Shown here in pieces: positions 25,150 through 34,927 of a stretch of 41,950 bases of DNA (its first letter is position 1; the number at the start of each line of letters is the position of its first letter). Below the pieces are notes generated by a model. It saw only the letters and a list, made by a program, of their open reading frames with translations. It was not told the origin of the DNA and made no database searches. This stretch comes from Ferruginibacter sp. GTDB taxonomy: Bacteria; Bacteroidota; Bacteroidia; Chitinophagales; Chitinophagaceae. The translations under genes were made by a program, and so were the position numbers. The stretch covers positions 1 to 41,950 of the forward strand of contig JACMLJ010000032.1 in the NCBI GenBank assembly GCA_014379625.1, written 5' to 3'.

Positions 25150-25220
25150 TTGAAGGAACAAATGACGCGAGACAATATAACGGATAAGTATTTACCAACC
25201 ATGGAGGTCAGGGTCGTTAA

Positions 25221-25361
25221 GCGCAAGGGCGAAAAAAAACTGACAACAAGTCCTCACTTTTTTGATTTAGTGTCTTACCTGTGATTGACTTATTTTCAAA
25301 TTTTCTCATTTTCAAATTTGAAATTCAGGCTCTTCCTTTAGTTTTAATCGCTCCTCTTAAT
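25221..25361 (+). repeat. Dispersed repeat, copy B (about 140 bp)
   Basis: The left part (GCGCAAGGGCGAAAAA, then GACAACAAGTCCTCACTT) matches copies A and C. The right part (CTTCCTTTAGTTTTAATCGCTC, in two pieces here) matches copy C. The left end GCGAAAAAAAACTGA (25229-25243) and the right end TTAGTTTTAATCGC (25338-25351) form imperfect terminal inverted repeats. The middle, rich in TTTTCAAAT words, is not shared. The right end touches the stop codon of the PorP/SprF-like gene. Confidence 0.8.
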
Positions 25362-26366
25362 TTAGAATTTAGGGCAGGGAATACCTTTTGACTGGCTGGC
25401 TTTCTTAATATAAATGACCGAAAATTCTGAACCGCCCCTGCTAAGTGTGGCCGCCTTAAGACTGGAAGTATTGATATCATAGCTGGCGCCAATTCTCAGA
25501 CCGCCGATTTCTATACCCACGTACGGAATAATCGCATCCTTAAAACGGATCCATGAGCCAAGATATACGCTGCTCGGATTGTCAGTGTCGCCATTTAAGC
25601 TGGCGGATACCGCAGCGCCAATCAATGTTTCACTGGCTTTATTTTGAATCTGGTGGATGGCAGAAGCATTGATGGATAACATATCACTTACCGGGAATGA
25701 ACCTCCGCCATGGATCGTTACGCGTGGAGAAAGGTTCCAAACTTTATCAATAAAACTAAGGTTGGGCCGGTTAATATGATAAACTGAAGCGCCTAAGTAA
25801 TAGTTATTGAAACCGTCACTGGAGCCTGAATATAATAAACCGGCATTTACATCAATATAATTTTGGTTGCTGCCATTATTTAAATTTTCCATAGTGGTGC
25901 CTGTAAAACCGTTTTGCCTTAACTGGTCTTCAAAAGTCAATTTTGTAAAATCCAGCATAGCACTGCTGTAGGTGGCCTGGAAACCTGCTCCGATGGTATT
26001 GAATCCATCTTCATCAAGGGCCTTATGATAGCTTAAGGAAACAGAGCCGTAATTTAGTTTTAAAGCCGCATCGGCACTCTGGTCACTTAATCCTGAAAAT
26101 CCAATTCCAAAAACATCGCCATCAGGAATTTTATTTTTCAGGATGCTGAAATCAACGGATGCACTGGTAGTTACGTATGCTTTGGGTATGGATGGCCATT
26201 GGTCCCTGTGGTTTGCTGCCAATCTTAATTGCCCGTCAAACTTACCGGTGAAAGCCGGGTTCAACGTTAAAGGTGATGCAAAAAATTGTGAAAAATGTGG
26301 ATCCTGCGCCTGAAGGAGGAAGGTGAAGAATAGGGTGCAGGTTAAAACAATTAATTTTCTCATCAT
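25362..26366 (-). CDS. PorP/SprF-family type IX secretion outer-membrane protein
   Basis: The 334-residue protein has a signal peptide ending FLLQAQ. The family signature DPHFSQFFASPLTLNPAFTG follows directly, with beta-barrel strands through the C-terminus. PorP/SprF proteins sit in the outer membrane and partner with PorE-like proteins or with individual SprB-type adhesins for export and anchoring. No large adhesin is adjacent, so the partner is unknown. I chose the ATG pair at 26366/26363 (MMRKLIVL); the ATG at 26414 would add sixteen residues before the signal. The stop codon abuts repeat copy B. Confidence 0.88.
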   Translation of the reverse strand: MMRKLIVLTCTLFFTFLLQAQDPHFSQFFASPLTLNPAFTGKFDGQLRLAANHRDQWPSIPKAYVTTSASVDFSILKNKIPDGDVFGIGFSGLSDQSADAALKLNYGSVSLSYHKALDEDGFNTIGAGFQATYSSAMLDFTKLTFEDQLRQNGFTGTTMENLNNGSNQNYIDVNAGLLYSGSSDGFNNYYLGASVYHINRPNLSFIDKVWNLSPRVTIHGGGSFPVSDMLSINASAIHQIQNKASETLIGAAVSASLNGDTDNPSSVYLGSWIRFKDAIIPYVGIEIGGLRIGASYDINTSSLKAATLSRGGSEFSVIYIKKASQSKGIPCPKF

Positions 26367-26627
26367 TATTGTAATTCGGATTAGTAAAGATAGGAATTTG
26401 CGGTAATACGCCATCCCCCAATAATTAATTATTTACAGTTATAAATTTTATCTTCCAATATACTCAAAAAATTCTGAACATTGTGTGCATTTGCAATAAA
26501 TCATAGGGGCCTGTTGTTTTTATGCTATCTAAAATTGTTGCGAAAAAGGGCCGGTTAAACCGAACCGGGAAATAAATATTGTTTTAGGAAGAAAACGTCA
26601 GTCTGTGATCTCCGCATCCACCCAATT

Positions 26628-27278
26628 TCAGGACTGTATCTTTACGCCGTAAGCAAGATCGCCTGCATCACCTAAACCGGGCACAATATAGCCTTTTGCT
26701 GTTAACTCATCATCAATATCGCCACACCAGATCGTTGCTTTGGGTTGGGCCCTCAGTACGTATTCGAGGCCAACCGTACAGGCGATCGCACAAACAATAT
26801 GCAACTCCCTGATATCTCCTTCTTCTTTTAAATATTGAATTACTTTCACTAATGAAGAACCGGTGGCAATCATCGGGTCGCTTATAATGACCACTTTGCC
26901 GTCTATTTCGGGGCAGCTCATATATTCAAGGCCGATTTCAAAACTGCCATCAGGTTTATGTTTCCTGCTGGCGCTTATAAAGGCATTTTCACCTTTATCA
27001 AAATAATTGAGCAGTCCATAATGCATTCCAAGACCTGCGCGCAATATCGTCGCTAAAACAGGTTGAAATTTAAGCACTTTGCAATTGGCGATTCCAAGGG
27101 GTGTGGTAATCTCTTTTTCTTCCCATTCCAGTTTTTTACTTATTTCGTACGCTGCAACTTCGCCGATCCGTTCAAGGTTTCGCCGGAAACGCATCTGGTC
27201 AGACTGAATATCCTGGTCTCTCAGTTCACTCACCCAATTGCTTACCAATGAATGTTGCTCGCTTAAGTTAATAATCAT
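26628..27278 (-). CDS. upp: Uracil phosphoribosyltransferase
   Basis: Upp converts uracil and PRPP to UMP in pyrimidine salvage. The 216-residue protein has the PRPP loop VVIISDPMIATGSS and the uracil-binding C-terminal GYIVPGLGDAGDLAYG. Other conserved words are FQPVLATILRAGLG and IGLEYMSCPEI. The length is normal. A -7 box TAGATTTG lies 34 bases upstream on the minus strand. It stands alone between an outer-membrane protein gene and a small lipoprotein gene. Confidence 0.94.
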   Translation of the reverse strand: MIINLSEQHSLVSNWVSELRDQDIQSDQMRFRRNLERIGEVAAYEISKKLEWEEKEITTPLGIANCKVLKFQPVLATILRAGLGMHYGLLNYFDKGENAFISASRKHKPDGSFEIGLEYMSCPEIDGKVVIISDPMIATGSSLVKVIQYLKEEGDIRELHIVCAIACTVGLEYVLRAQPKATIWCGDIDDELTAKGYIVPGLGDAGDLAYGVKIQS

Positions 27279-27312
27279 GGCAGGGGGATAGATTTTTAAA
27301 CATCTATATTTA

Positions 27313-27320
27313 CAAATCTA
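27313..27320 (-). promoter_or_regulatory. Candidate -7 box for upp
   Basis: On the minus strand the bases read TAGATTTG, matching TAnnTTTG, 34 bases before the upp ATG. Confidence 0.45.
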
Positions 27321-27367
27321 AATTTTGCAATCTGAAAATTGAAATTTAATTATAATTCAGAAGGTAA

Positions 27368-27395
27368 AATGAGCAATGAAGAATGAAAAATGAGT
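27368..27395. repeat. Short heptad array (4 units) upstream of upp
   Basis: AATGAGC, AATGAAG, AATGAAA and AATGAGT run in register. On the minus strand, in the direction of upp, they read as TCATT-containing units similar to the promoter-proximal end of the dut array. Confidence 0.55.
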
Positions 27396-27589
27396 TGTTG
27401 AATCTGAAAAAATATCATTTTAGCTGCTACCTTGAAAATATATGGCTTCAGCGACGCTGTGAAATCCCGATTCTGGCCGGACGAGGAAAAACTTCCGCTG
27501 GCAAGGAAATCAACTGCAAAAATTTGGAATGCCCTGTATTTTAACAAACCATATCAATTTAATTTATTTTAATTGTATAAATTTTATAA

Positions 27590-28009
27590 ATGAAAAAGCT
27601 CATCAGCATCGCACTGGCATCTGCTATCCTATTTTCCGCCTGTAATAACCCCGCAAAAAACGCTGCTGTTGAAAAAGAAAATTACGAGAAAGCAAAAGAA
27701 ACCCTGGAAGAAAAAGAAAAGAAAAACCCTGTGGCATTTTTATCAGTAAACAGTCGTGATAAACACAACCTGATAGGACAAACAGTAATAAAAGGCAGTG
27801 TAAGCAACCATGCTAAAGTATGTGCTTACAAGGATGTTCAATTAGAATTGTCGTTCTACAGTAAAACGGGCGCCTTTTTGTTAAAAACAAATGAAACGGT
27901 GTATGATAAAATTGAACCCGGAAAATCGGCCAGTTTTAAAGCAAAAGAATTTGCGCCAAAAGGAACGGATAGCGTTGCGATTAAGGTGTTAGGGGCGAAA
28001 ACTAATTGA
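27590..28009 (+). CDS. Small lipoprotein of unknown function (possible FxLYD-like domain)
   Basis: This 139-residue protein has a lipobox FSAC with cysteine 18. A highly charged helical stretch (about 25-48, KENYEKAKETLEEKEKK) follows, then a beta-rich C-terminal domain with GQTVIKGSVSNHAKVCAYKD and YDKIEPGKSASFKAKEF. That pattern resembles FxLYD/DUF3426-like immunoglobulin-type domains, in which a conserved segment describes modified-residue or stress-linked envelope proteins; no function is claimed. It is divergent from upp and convergent with ade. Confidence 0.65.
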   Translation: MKKLISIALASAILFSACNNPAKNAAVEKENYEKAKETLEEKEKKNPVAFLSVNSRDKHNLIGQTVIKGSVSNHAKVCAYKDVQLELSFYSKTGAFLLKTNETVYDKIEPGKSASFKAKEFAPKGTDSVAIKVLGAKTN

Positions 28010-28130
28010 TAAATTGAAATCCTGATCATCCTTCACGGCAATATCATTTAAGAAAAGCAGGGATTGGAATATTGAATATTGTTCAATTGCATTCTGAACA
28101 TTCATTAATAACCCTTAAGCCCATCGCGTT

Positions 28131-29774
28131 TTAGAGGTTGTCAGCAAACTTAAACCCATCCCCGTCAAACAATCCAAGATCGCTCAGCTTTAAATGCGGG
28201 ATCACCAGTAATGCCATAAAAGATAGTGTCATAAAAGGGGCAGCCAATGTGGATCCCAATTCATCTTTTACCATTTTATCAATGGCAGTGTACAAAGCCG
28301 CTACCCTATATCCATCCTCGTTACTCATTAAGCCGGCTACCGGCAAGGGTAATATCATTTCTCTTCTGTTGGTAACACAGCTCACACCGCCTTTTGCTTT
28401 TATCACCAGGTTAACGGCCTTGCAGATACTGGCATCATCCGCACCTACGGCAATAATATTATGACTGTCGTGCGCCACCGTTGATGCGATGGCACCCTGT
28501 TGTAAACCAAAATTTTTCACAAAGGCTTTGGCTACCGGCGCATTTTTATAACGGTTCACTACCACTATTTTTAAAATATCCCTGCTAACATCGCTTACTA
28601 TTTCTTTGTTTATAATATTTGGCGCGGCTATTAATTTGTTGGTGATCAATTGCCCTTCCAGGGCTTCTATCACCAGAATTTCTTTTTCACCGCTATGCTT
28701 ACACGAAAATTCAGCAGGGCTTTGTTCAACGCAATTAAACTGGTTAACAACTCCTGATTTATCACCCGCAATGAATGACCGCCCTTTTTCTGCTACCAAT
28801 TCCCCGTCAATATAGGTTTGCGTTACTTTGAAATTTACCAGGTTTTCTACCAGGATGAAATCCGCCGCATCGCCTGCTCTCAGCAAACCAACATCCATTT
28901 TATAATGTTTCACGGGGTTTATGCAAGCGGCCTGTAATACCTTAAATACATCGATCCCTTTAGCAACCGCCCTTACACATAGCTGGTTGATATGGCCTTC
29001 CGCCAAACTATCGGGATGCTTGTCATCACTGCAAAACATCAACTCACCGGGGTGATCATTCAGCAGACCGATCAGTGCTTCAAAATTTTTTGCCGCGCTG
29101 CCTTCCCTTATTAAGATCTTCATACCGTGTCCCAGTTTTTCCAGGGCTTCAGCCGCCGTAAAGCATTCATGATCGGTACTGATACCTGCGTCAATATATT
29201 TTTTCGCATCGGATCCCCTCAATCCCGGGGCATGACCATCAACTGGCTTATTGTATTTTTTTGCCGCCGCAATTTTTTTCAGTACTTCTTCATCGCCAGC
29301 TAACACGCCGGGGAAATTCATCATTTCACTTAAATATTTTATTTCATCTTTTTGCAATAGGACTGCTACAGCGTTGGCGGTTAAAGCGGCGCCCGCAGTT
29401 TCAAAAATTGTAGCCGGTACGCAACTTGGAGCACCAAAATGAAATTTAAATGGAACTGTTTTCCCATTGGCGATCATAAATTCAACGCCTGGCATTCCGC
29501 ATACATTGGCAATTTCGTGAGGGTCGCTGATAGTGGCCACAGTACCATGCACAACAGCAAGTTTTGCAAATTCGGCAGGAACCAGCATAGAACTTTCTAT
29601 ATGAACATGGCTGTCAATAAATCCGGGCAGTATATAGGCTGCTGTTTGCTGTTCGCCCTTCGCCGCTTCTCTTTTTTCAATGGTAACTATTTTTCCACCG
29701 GACACTGTTACCTCTCCAAAATAAACCTGCCGGTTAAAAATGTCAACAATATTTCCGATGATTGCTTTTGTCAT
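28131..29774 (-). CDS. ade: Adenine deaminase
   Basis: Ade converts adenine to hypoxanthine and ammonia in purine salvage, using a binuclear metal site of the amidohydrolase family. From the ATG at 29774 the protein has 547 residues. It shows the metal-binding HVHIESSML, the [12 protein letters not shown] segment and CSDDKHPD, and the C-terminal AdeC domain with [12 protein letters not shown] and [11 protein letters not shown]. An ATG three codons upstream (29783) is equally possible. A -7 box TACATTTG at 29796-29803 predicts a very short leader. The gene is unlinked to other purine genes here, though upp, another salvage gene, is about 0.9 kb away. Confidence 0.93.
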   Translation of the reverse strand: MTKAIIGNIVDIFNRQVYFGEVTVSGGKIVTIEKREAAKGEQQTAAYILPGFIDSHVHIESSMLVPAEFAKLAVVHGTVATISDPHEIANVCGMPGVEFMIANGKTVPFKFHFGAPSCVPATIFETAGAALTANAVAVLLQKDEIKYLSEMMNFPGVLAGDEEVLKKIAAAKKYNKPVDGHAPGLRGSDAKKYIDAGISTDHECFTAAEALEKLGHGMKILIREGSAAKNFEALIGLLNDHPGELMFCSDDKHPDSLAEGHINQLCVRAVAKGIDVFKVLQAACINPVKHYKMDVGLLRAGDAADFILVENLVNFKVTQTYIDGELVAEKGRSFIAGDKSGVVNQFNCVEQSPAEFSCKHSGEKEILVIEALEGQLITNKLIAAPNIINKEIVSDVSRDILKIVVVNRYKNAPVAKAFVKNFGLQQGAIASTVAHDSHNIIAVGADDASICKAVNLVIKAKGGVSCVTNRREMILPLPVAGLMSNEDGYRVAALYTAIDKMVKDELGSTLAAPFMTLSFMALLVIPHLKLSDLGLFDGDGFKFADNL

Positions 29775-29795
29775 AACCTGCATTTAAAATTCGAA

Positions 29796-29803
29796 CAAAT
29801 GTA
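29796..29803 (-). promoter_or_regulatory. Candidate -7 box for ade
   Basis: On the minus strand the bases read TACATTTG, matching TAnnTTTG. It lies 12 bases before the ATG at 29783 and 21 before that at 29774. If used, the 5' leader would be under 20 nucleotides. Confidence 0.4.
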
Positions 29804-29863
29804 AGCCCGTTTTAGGGTTTGGCTATATGAAATTGGACTAACTTTAGTTATTAAACCGTAAAA

Positions 29864-30598
29864 ATGAGGAATTTAATATTATTTGGATTACTGATTATAT
29901 TATTGCTCGCAGTGCAGTTTACATCCGCAAAAACAGTTGATGAAGTAATTGAAAAATACCTAAGGGCCCGGGGCGGCAAAGATAAACTTGCGTCTGTAAA
30001 AAGTATTTACATGGAGGGCGCTAAAGAAATAATGGGAAGGGATATGACTGTAAAAGTTGTAAAGGAACAGGATAAATTAAGCCGCACTGAAATTGAAACA
30101 AGTGTTGGGACTGATTTTGTGATGATTACTGCCAAAGGAGCATGGGTGTCTTCCCATCCCGGATACGAGGTTGTTGAGAAAATTGCCGATGAAGATTTAG
30201 CAATATGGCAAACAGCATTGGATATTAGCGATCCACTGTCAGATTATATTGCAAAAGGCCACAAAGCGGAACTGCTTGGGAAAGATACAGTGGAAGGTAA
30301 CAATTGTTACAAAATTAAATTAACCACGGGGGCGGGCAGGGAAATGATGTTTTGGGTAGACACCATTACCGGCCTCCTCAGCCAGTCAACAGGCTCACCA
30401 ATCGGGGCGGGCATCTGGAACGAAAAAGGAATCCTGACATTATATAAAAATTACAAAGAGGTAGCAGGGGTGTTATTTGCACATACTTACGAAACAAGGT
30501 CTGCCGGCACAAATGCACAGGGTATTGATGGAGAAATCTTCTTCCATACAATCCTTGTAAATCCCACTATTGATCACAAAATGTATAGTCCCGCATAA
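29864..30598 (+). CDS. Secreted LolA-like protein of unknown function
   Basis: This 244-residue protein has a signal peptide (LILFGLLIILLLAVQFTSA). The mature part begins with the helix TVDEVIEKYLRARGGKDKL, then repeated strands (SIYMEGAKEIMGRDMTVKVV, CYKIKLTTGAGREMMFWVD). This is the pattern of outer membrane lipoprotein-sorting-like proteins with a LolA fold in Bacteroidota. True LolA carries lipoproteins across the periplasm, but this group is divergent and often multi-copy, so no carrier role is claimed. It is divergent from ade. A 222-base gap with a palindromic motif separates it from gap. Confidence 0.7.
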   Translation: MRNLILFGLLIILLLAVQFTSAKTVDEVIEKYLRARGGKDKLASVKSIYMEGAKEIMGRDMTVKVVKEQDKLSRTEIETSVGTDFVMITAKGAWVSSHPGYEVVEKIADEDLAIWQTALDISDPLSDYIAKGHKAELLGKDTVEGNNCYKIKLTTGAGREMMFWVDTITGLLSQSTGSPIGAGIWNEKGILTLYKNYKEVAGVLFAHTYETRSAGTNAQGIDGEIFFHTILVNPTIDHKMYSPA

Positions 30599-30671
30599 CA
30601 ATGATGCCTCACTAATTGTTACCTAATTGCTAACTTTTAATTGAAGGAAAAGACTTATGAATGACTTTCGA

Positions 30672-30682
30672 GGTTGGCAACC
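30672..30682. repeat. Palindromic motif GGTTGGCAACC upstream of gap
   Basis: GGTTG and CAACC surround a single central G. The flanks (CGA before, GTTT after) resemble those of the inverted repeat at 20725-20738 (GAA before, CTTT after). It may be part of the same dispersed extragenic family. Confidence 0.5.
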
Positions 30683-30779
30683 GTTTGGAACTGTTGGTCA
30701 GTTAACCATGTTTTGGATGCGCGGGGACCAAAGGCAATTTTATAACTAAAATCAGCTTTTTTTTTGTTATAATGATTCA

Positions 30780-30787
30780 TACCTTTG
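30780..30787 (+). promoter_or_regulatory. -7 box for gap
   Basis: TACCTTTG followed by C matches the Bacteroidota consensus, as in the rRNA promoters at the end of the window. It lies 33 bases before the gap ATG, giving a leader of about 30 nucleotides. Confidence 0.6.
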
Positions 30788-30820
30788 CAAAGTTTTTAAA
30801 ACCAATAAAAAAATTCAATT

Positions 30821-31834
30821 ATGAGTACAGTAAAAGTCGCCATCAACGGATTCGGGCGTATCGGCCGTTTGGTATTTCGCCAGATATATAATATGCAGGG
30901 AATAGAAGTTGTTGCCATCAATGATTTAACCAGTCCTGCAGTATTGGCTCATTTATTAAAGTATGATAGCGCCCAGGGGCGTTTTGACCAGCAGGTAACT
31001 TCTACCGATAATGCCATTGTGGTGGACGGACATGAAATAAAGATATATGCACAAAAAGATCCTTCACAAATTCCCTGGGGTACGCACGAAGTGGATGTGG
31101 TAATTGAAAGTACCGGTTTTTTTACAGATAAAGCCAAAGCCGAAGCGCACATAACAGCCGGCGCAAAAAGAGTAGTGATCTCCGCACCTGCCACAGGCGA
31201 TTTAAAGACCGTAGTATTTAATGTTAATCATGATATACTGGACGGTTCTGAAACCATCATCAGTTGCGCAAGTTGTACCACCAACTGTCTTGCCCCGATG
31301 GCCAAAGTGTTAAATGACGAGTTTGGAATAGCAACGGCAATTATGACTACCATTCACGCCTACACGAATGATCAGAATACATTGGACGCCCCGCATCCAA
31401 AAGGTGATTTACGCAGGGCGAGAGCGGCAGCAGCCAATATCGTTCCTAACAGTACCGGTGCAGCAAAAGCAATTGGTGTTGTTTTACCTGAATTAAAAGG
31501 CAAATTAGATGGTAGTGCGCAAAGGGTTCCCGTTATCACAGGTTCCTTGACCGAACTTACCAGTATTTTAAATAAAATAGTTACCCTTGAAGAAGTAAAC
31601 GCAGCCATGAAAGCGGCCAGCAATGAAAGCTTTGGCTACAATACTGATGAAATTGTTAGTTCAGATGTAATTGGCAGTACCTATGGTTCATTGTTTGATG
31701 CAACACAAACAAAAGTTTTAACAGTAGGTGACAAGCAATTAGTGAAAACCGTAAGCTGGTACGATAATGAAATGAGTTATGTATCCCAGTTGGTACGCAC
31801 CGTAAATTATTTTGCTGGTTTGATGAGTAAATAA
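30821..31834 (+). CDS. gap: Glyceraldehyde-3-phosphate dehydrogenase
   Basis: GAPDH oxidises glyceraldehyde 3-phosphate to 1,3-bisphosphoglycerate with NAD in glycolysis. The 337-residue protein has the dinucleotide motif [12 protein letters not shown], the catalytic cysteine about 152 in [13 protein letters not shown], and the catalytic histidine in [11 protein letters not shown]. The C-terminal SWYDNEMSY is typical. It is the classical type I phosphorylating enzyme of normal length. pgk, the next glycolytic gene, lies downstream but is separated by 431 bases with a repeat and a terminator, so the two are not a simple operon. Confidence 0.97.
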   Translation: MSTVKVAINGFGRIGRLVFRQIYNMQGIEVVAINDLTSPAVLAHLLKYDSAQGRFDQQVTSTDNAIVVDGHEIKIYAQKDPSQIPWGTHEVDVVIESTGFFTDKAKAEAHITAGAKRVVISAPATGDLKTVVFNVNHDILDGSETIISCASCTTNCLAPMAKVLNDEFGIATAIMTTIHAYTNDQNTLDAPHPKGDLRRARAAAANIVPNSTGAAKAIGVVLPELKGKLDGSAQRVPVITGSLTELTSILNKIVTLEEVNAAMKAASNESFGYNTDEIVSSDVIGSTYGSLFDATQTKVLTVGDKQLVKTVSWYDNEMSYVSQLVRTVNYFAGLMSK

Positions 31835-32010
31835 GATTTGGGGTAAACGGAATGGGCGTTGCATGGCAGCAACATTATTTGCTTGACGAAGTCAGCCACA
31901 GGGTTGTACAACTCCGGTCCCAATGGCGTTCAACGAGGCGGGGAATACGATCTATCAATTTGAAAGGCTTTAAACGGTGGGATGCTTATTTTTTGGGTTG
32001 TATTCTTTAG

Positions 32011-32139
32011 GCGCTAAGGCGATAAAAACTGACAACAAGTTCTCACTTTTTTGGTAGATGATTACTAGTGGAATTGGGCATTTTTACATTAGCAAATTAG
32101 CTAATCTTCCTTTAGTTTTAACCGCTCCGATTAATTTAG
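32011..32139 (+). repeat. Dispersed repeat, copy C (129 bp)
   Basis: The left part (GCGCTAAGGCGATAAAAACT, then GACAACAAGTTCTCACTTTT) matches copies A and B. The right part (CTTCCTTTAGTTTTAACCGC then TCC) matches copy B. The ends GCGATAAAAACTGA (32019-32032) and TTAGTTTTAACCGC (32112-32125) are imperfect inverted repeats, differing at three of fourteen positions. The interior is not shared with copy B. Confidence 0.8.
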
Positions 32140-32168
32140 TTCTTTGTTTAGCAATACTTAATTTAATG

Positions 32169-32205
32169 CAAGGCTTTCAATTTATTTGAGAGCCTTGTTT
32201 ATTTT
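32169..32205 (+). terminator. Hairpin terminator between gap and pgk
   Basis: CAAGGCTTTCAA at 32169-32180 pairs with TTGAGAGCCTTG at 32186-32197 with a single wobble, over a five-base loop, followed by TTTATTTT. It probably ends gap transcription. Confidence 0.75.
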
Positions 32206-32265
32206 ATAATTTTTAAAACATAGTTCCCTGTGTCAGACCTGTGCTGAAAAGGGTTCAATCCGGAT

Positions 32266-33477
32266 ATGAGCAAATTCTCAGATTACAACTTCAATGGCCT
32301 AAAAGCCCTGGTACGTGTAGACTTCAACGTTCCGCTGGATGCTGACTTCAACATTACCGATGACAACCGGATGACAGCTACCATACCAACCATCCAAAAA
32401 ATACTGGCAGATGGCGGCAGCGCTATCTTAATGAGTCATTTTGGAAGGCCTAAAGATGGCCCTACCGATAAATATTCACTTAAGCACCTGGTAAAGCACC
32501 TGCACCAGTTATTGAACGCGGATGGAGCAAACACGGTAAAAGTTTTTTTTGCAGATGATTGCATCGGAGAACAGGCCAGGCTTACCGCAGGTATGCTCAA
32601 ACCCGGCGAAGTATTACTGCTCGAAAATCTTCGCTTTTATAAAGAAGAAGAAAAGGGTGACGAAGGCTTTGCGGAAAAATTAAGTAAACTGGGTGATGTA
32701 TATGTGAATGACGCATTTGGAACCGCTCACCGGGCGCATGCATCTACCGCGGTAATAGCAAAGTATTTTGCCGGTGATAAAAAAATGTTTGGATTATTAA
32801 TGGAAGGGGAAGTGATCAGCGCCGAGAAAGTATTGCACGAGGCGGAAAAACCATTCACGGCGATTATTGGCGGCGCTAAGGTTTCAGACAAGATATTAAT
32901 TATCGAAAATTTATTGGAAAGGGCCACCGACATCATTATTGGCGGAGGAATGGCCTATACTTTTTTAAAAGCAAGAGGAGGCAATATCGGCAATTCGCTT
33001 TGCGAAAACGACCGGCTGGAAACAGCCCTTGATATTTTGGAAAAGGCAAAGCAAAAAAATGTAAGCATTCATTTACCCGAAGATTCAGTAATAGCAGATA
33101 AATTTGCTGCGGATGCAAATACAGATGTGCGTCCAAGCGATGCAATTCCGGATGGCTGGCTGGGACTGGATATTGGTCCTAAGGCGGTGGGAATTTTTAG
33201 CGAAGTGATCAATAACTCAAAAACCATTTTATGGAATGGCCCGATGGGCGTTTTTGAAATGGAGAAATTTCAGAACGGGACCAAATCAATTGCTTTAGCC
33301 GTTGCATCCGCCACAGCAAAGGGTGCGTTTAGCCTGGTAGGCGGTGGTGATAGCGTAGCGGCAGTCAATAAATTCGACCTGGCAGATAAGGTGAGCTATG
33401 TTAGTACGGGAGGCGGTGCCATGCTGGAATATTTTGAAGGAAAAGTATTGCCGGGTATAGCAGCAATAAAAGATTAA
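32266..33477 (+). CDS. pgk: Phosphoglycerate kinase
   Basis: Pgk transfers phosphate from 1,3-bisphosphoglycerate to ADP, the first ATP-yielding step of glycolysis. The 403-residue protein has [35 protein letters not shown] and the nucleotide-binding GGAKVSDKI. The C-terminal hinge segments are [12 protein letters not shown] and [11 protein letters not shown]. The length is standard. It lies on the same strand as gap but behind a terminator, so it likely has its own promoter in the short AT-rich region at 32206-32265. Confidence 0.97.
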   Translation: MSKFSDYNFNGLKALVRVDFNVPLDADFNITDDNRMTATIPTIQKILADGGSAILMSHFGRPKDGPTDKYSLKHLVKHLHQLLNADGANTVKVFFADDCIGEQARLTAGMLKPGEVLLLENLRFYKEEEKGDEGFAEKLSKLGDVYVNDAFGTAHRAHASTAVIAKYFAGDKKMFGLLMEGEVISAEKVLHEAEKPFTAIIGGAKVSDKILIIENLLERATDIIIGGGMAYTFLKARGGNIGNSLCENDRLETALDILEKAKQKNVSIHLPEDSVIADKFAADANTDVRPSDAIPDGWLGLDIGPKAVGIFSEVINNSKTILWNGPMGVFEMEKFQNGTKSIALAVASATAKGAFSLVGGGDSVAAVNKFDLADKVSYVSTGGGAMLEYFEGKVLPGIAAIKD

Positions 33478-33732
33478 GTTGACGGATTTATAGAGCTAAT
33501 ATTTTTTGGGACCTTAAATCAGGGAATTCTTTAAAGGTAATTAGTTAACTTTTATACCTTGCCTGCTTTGTATAAATCGGGTGACACCATCAGAATGGAG
33601 AATAATTAACTAATTTGCTCAAATATTTTAATTGCTGCTTCGTCTCTTATTAAAACGGGGCATTTTAAAATATTATCTTTTAAGGTGTCGTTTTTTATTT
33701 AATATAAATCATAAAGTAAAAACCTAACAAAT

Positions 33733-34317
33733 ATGAAACGTATAGGATTAATAGTAACATTAGCAATCGTAGTAATTGTAGGCTTTCTTGGGTGCAATGG
33801 CTACAATGGCCTGGTAAAACAGGATGAAAGTGTAAAGAAAGCATGGAACAATGTGCAGACAGAGTACCAGAACCGCTCTGACCTGGTGGGTAATTTGGTA
33901 AACACGGTGAAAGGCGCCGCTAATTTTGAGCAAAAAACGCTAACGGATGTGGTGGAGGCAAGAGCCAAAGCAACCAGTGTGAATATCAATGCCGAAAATC
34001 TTACACCCGAAAAGATCGCTGAATTCCAGGCTGCACAAGGCCAGTTAAGTGGTTCATTGAGCCGTTTATTGGCTACTGTTGAAGCTTACCCTACGTTAAA
34101 AGCAACTGAAAATTTCACCAAATTACAAGGTCAGTTGGAAGGAATTGAAAATGGCATCAAAAATTCACGTAAAGTTTTCAATGACGAGATTAATGTGTAC
34201 AATACCAAAGTAAGATCTTTTCCGATGAACATCCTTGGCGGTATTTTCGGCTTCAAAACAAAAGAAGGTTTCAAAGCAGATGCCGGTGCAGAAAAAGCCC
34301 CCGAAGTTAAATTCTAA
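33733..34317 (+). CDS. LemA family lipoprotein (first of two)
   Basis: The 194-residue protein has a hydrophobic N-terminus ending in the lipobox FLGC (cysteine 21). An all-helical LemA domain follows, with KAWNNVQTEYQNRSDLVGNL near residues 37-56 and helices to about 175. The family forms bacterial membrane-attached four-helix bundles of unknown function. It starts a tight cluster (LemA, LemA, TPM, TPM) with gaps of 11, 5 and 91 bases. The recurring LemA-TPM pairing in many bacteria suggests that the products act together at the membrane. Confidence 0.88.
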   Translation: MKRIGLIVTLAIVVIVGFLGCNGYNGLVKQDESVKKAWNNVQTEYQNRSDLVGNLVNTVKGAANFEQKTLTDVVEARAKATSVNINAENLTPEKIAEFQAAQGQLSGSLSRLLATVEAYPTLKATENFTKLQGQLEGIENGIKNSRKVFNDEINVYNTKVRSFPMNILGGIFGFKTKEGFKADAGAEKAPEVKF

Positions 34318-34328
34318 GCAACAGTAGC

Positions 34329-34922
34329 ATGAACACAAAACGCTATTCGGGTTATATTATCGGGGCTGTAATTGTCCTGTTAGGACTGTATTTGATGGTT
34401 ACTTTTAATTCGCTGGTAAAAAAAGAAGAAAAAGTAAAGCTTCAATGGAATGAAGTACAGAATGCCTACCAGCGAAGGATTGATTTTATTCCCAACGTTG
34501 TAAACGTGGTAAAGGGCCAGGCGGATTTTGAGCAAACCACCCTTGTTAAAGTTACCGAAGCAAGATCAAAAGCCCAATCAGTTAATATTTCAGCGGGAGA
34601 TGTTTCAGCGGATAAATACAATCAACAGGCGGCCGCACAGGATGAACTTGCGCAAGCTGCCAACAGGCTGGTAATCGCAGTTGAAAAATATCCTGAGTTG
34701 AAGGGTACGGCAGCTTTTGAAGGCTTGCAAACCCAGTTGGAAGGAACAGAACGCCGGATAAAAATAGCGCGTAAGGATTTTAACGGGGTGATCGCCGATT
34801 ATAATAGTTCCGTGAAAAGTTTTCCAACCAAAATTGTAGCAGGTGTTTTTGGTTTTCAACCAAAGGAAGGTTTTCAGTCGGATGCAGGGGCCGATAAATC
34901 AGTAGAAATAAAATTCAATTAA
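34329..34922 (+). CDS. LemA family membrane protein (second of two)
   Basis: This 197-residue paralogue of the preceding gene shares the same layout (KLQWNEVQNAYQRRIDFIPN, VVNVVKGQADFEQTTL, FPTKIVAGVFGFQPKEGF). It has an uncleaved-looking N-terminal helix (YIIGAVIVLLGLYLMVTF) with no lipobox cysteine. The pair therefore differs in anchoring: one is lipidated, one is a transmembrane-helix anchor. Tandem duplication followed by divergence is the simplest origin. It is 11 bases after the first lemA gene and 5 before the first TPM gene. Confidence 0.88.
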   Translation: MNTKRYSGYIIGAVIVLLGLYLMVTFNSLVKKEEKVKLQWNEVQNAYQRRIDFIPNVVNVVKGQADFEQTTLVKVTEARSKAQSVNISAGDVSADKYNQQAAAQDELAQAANRLVIAVEKYPELKGTAAFEGLQTQLEGTERRIKIARKDFNGVIADYNSSVKSFPTKIVAGVFGFQPKEGFQSDAGADKSVEIKFN

Positions 34923-34927
34923 TTATC

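Larger units (their letters stand above)
27279..27589. other. Intergenic region between upp and a small lipoprotein gene
   Basis: These 311 bases lie between divergently transcribed genes. They hold the upp -7 box (27313-27320) and a short heptad array (27368-27395). A GC-richer patch around 27450-27500 contains no supported gene. No recognisable promoter box was found close to the plus-strand start at 27590. Confidence 0.55.
31835..32265. other. Intergenic region between gap and pgk
   Basis: The 431 bases hold no supported gene. A perfect ten-base palindrome GTTGTACAAC is at 31903-31912, repeat copy C at 32011-32139, and a terminator hairpin at 32169-32205. No exact TAnnTTTG box was found between the hairpin and the pgk start. 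Confidence 0.6.
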
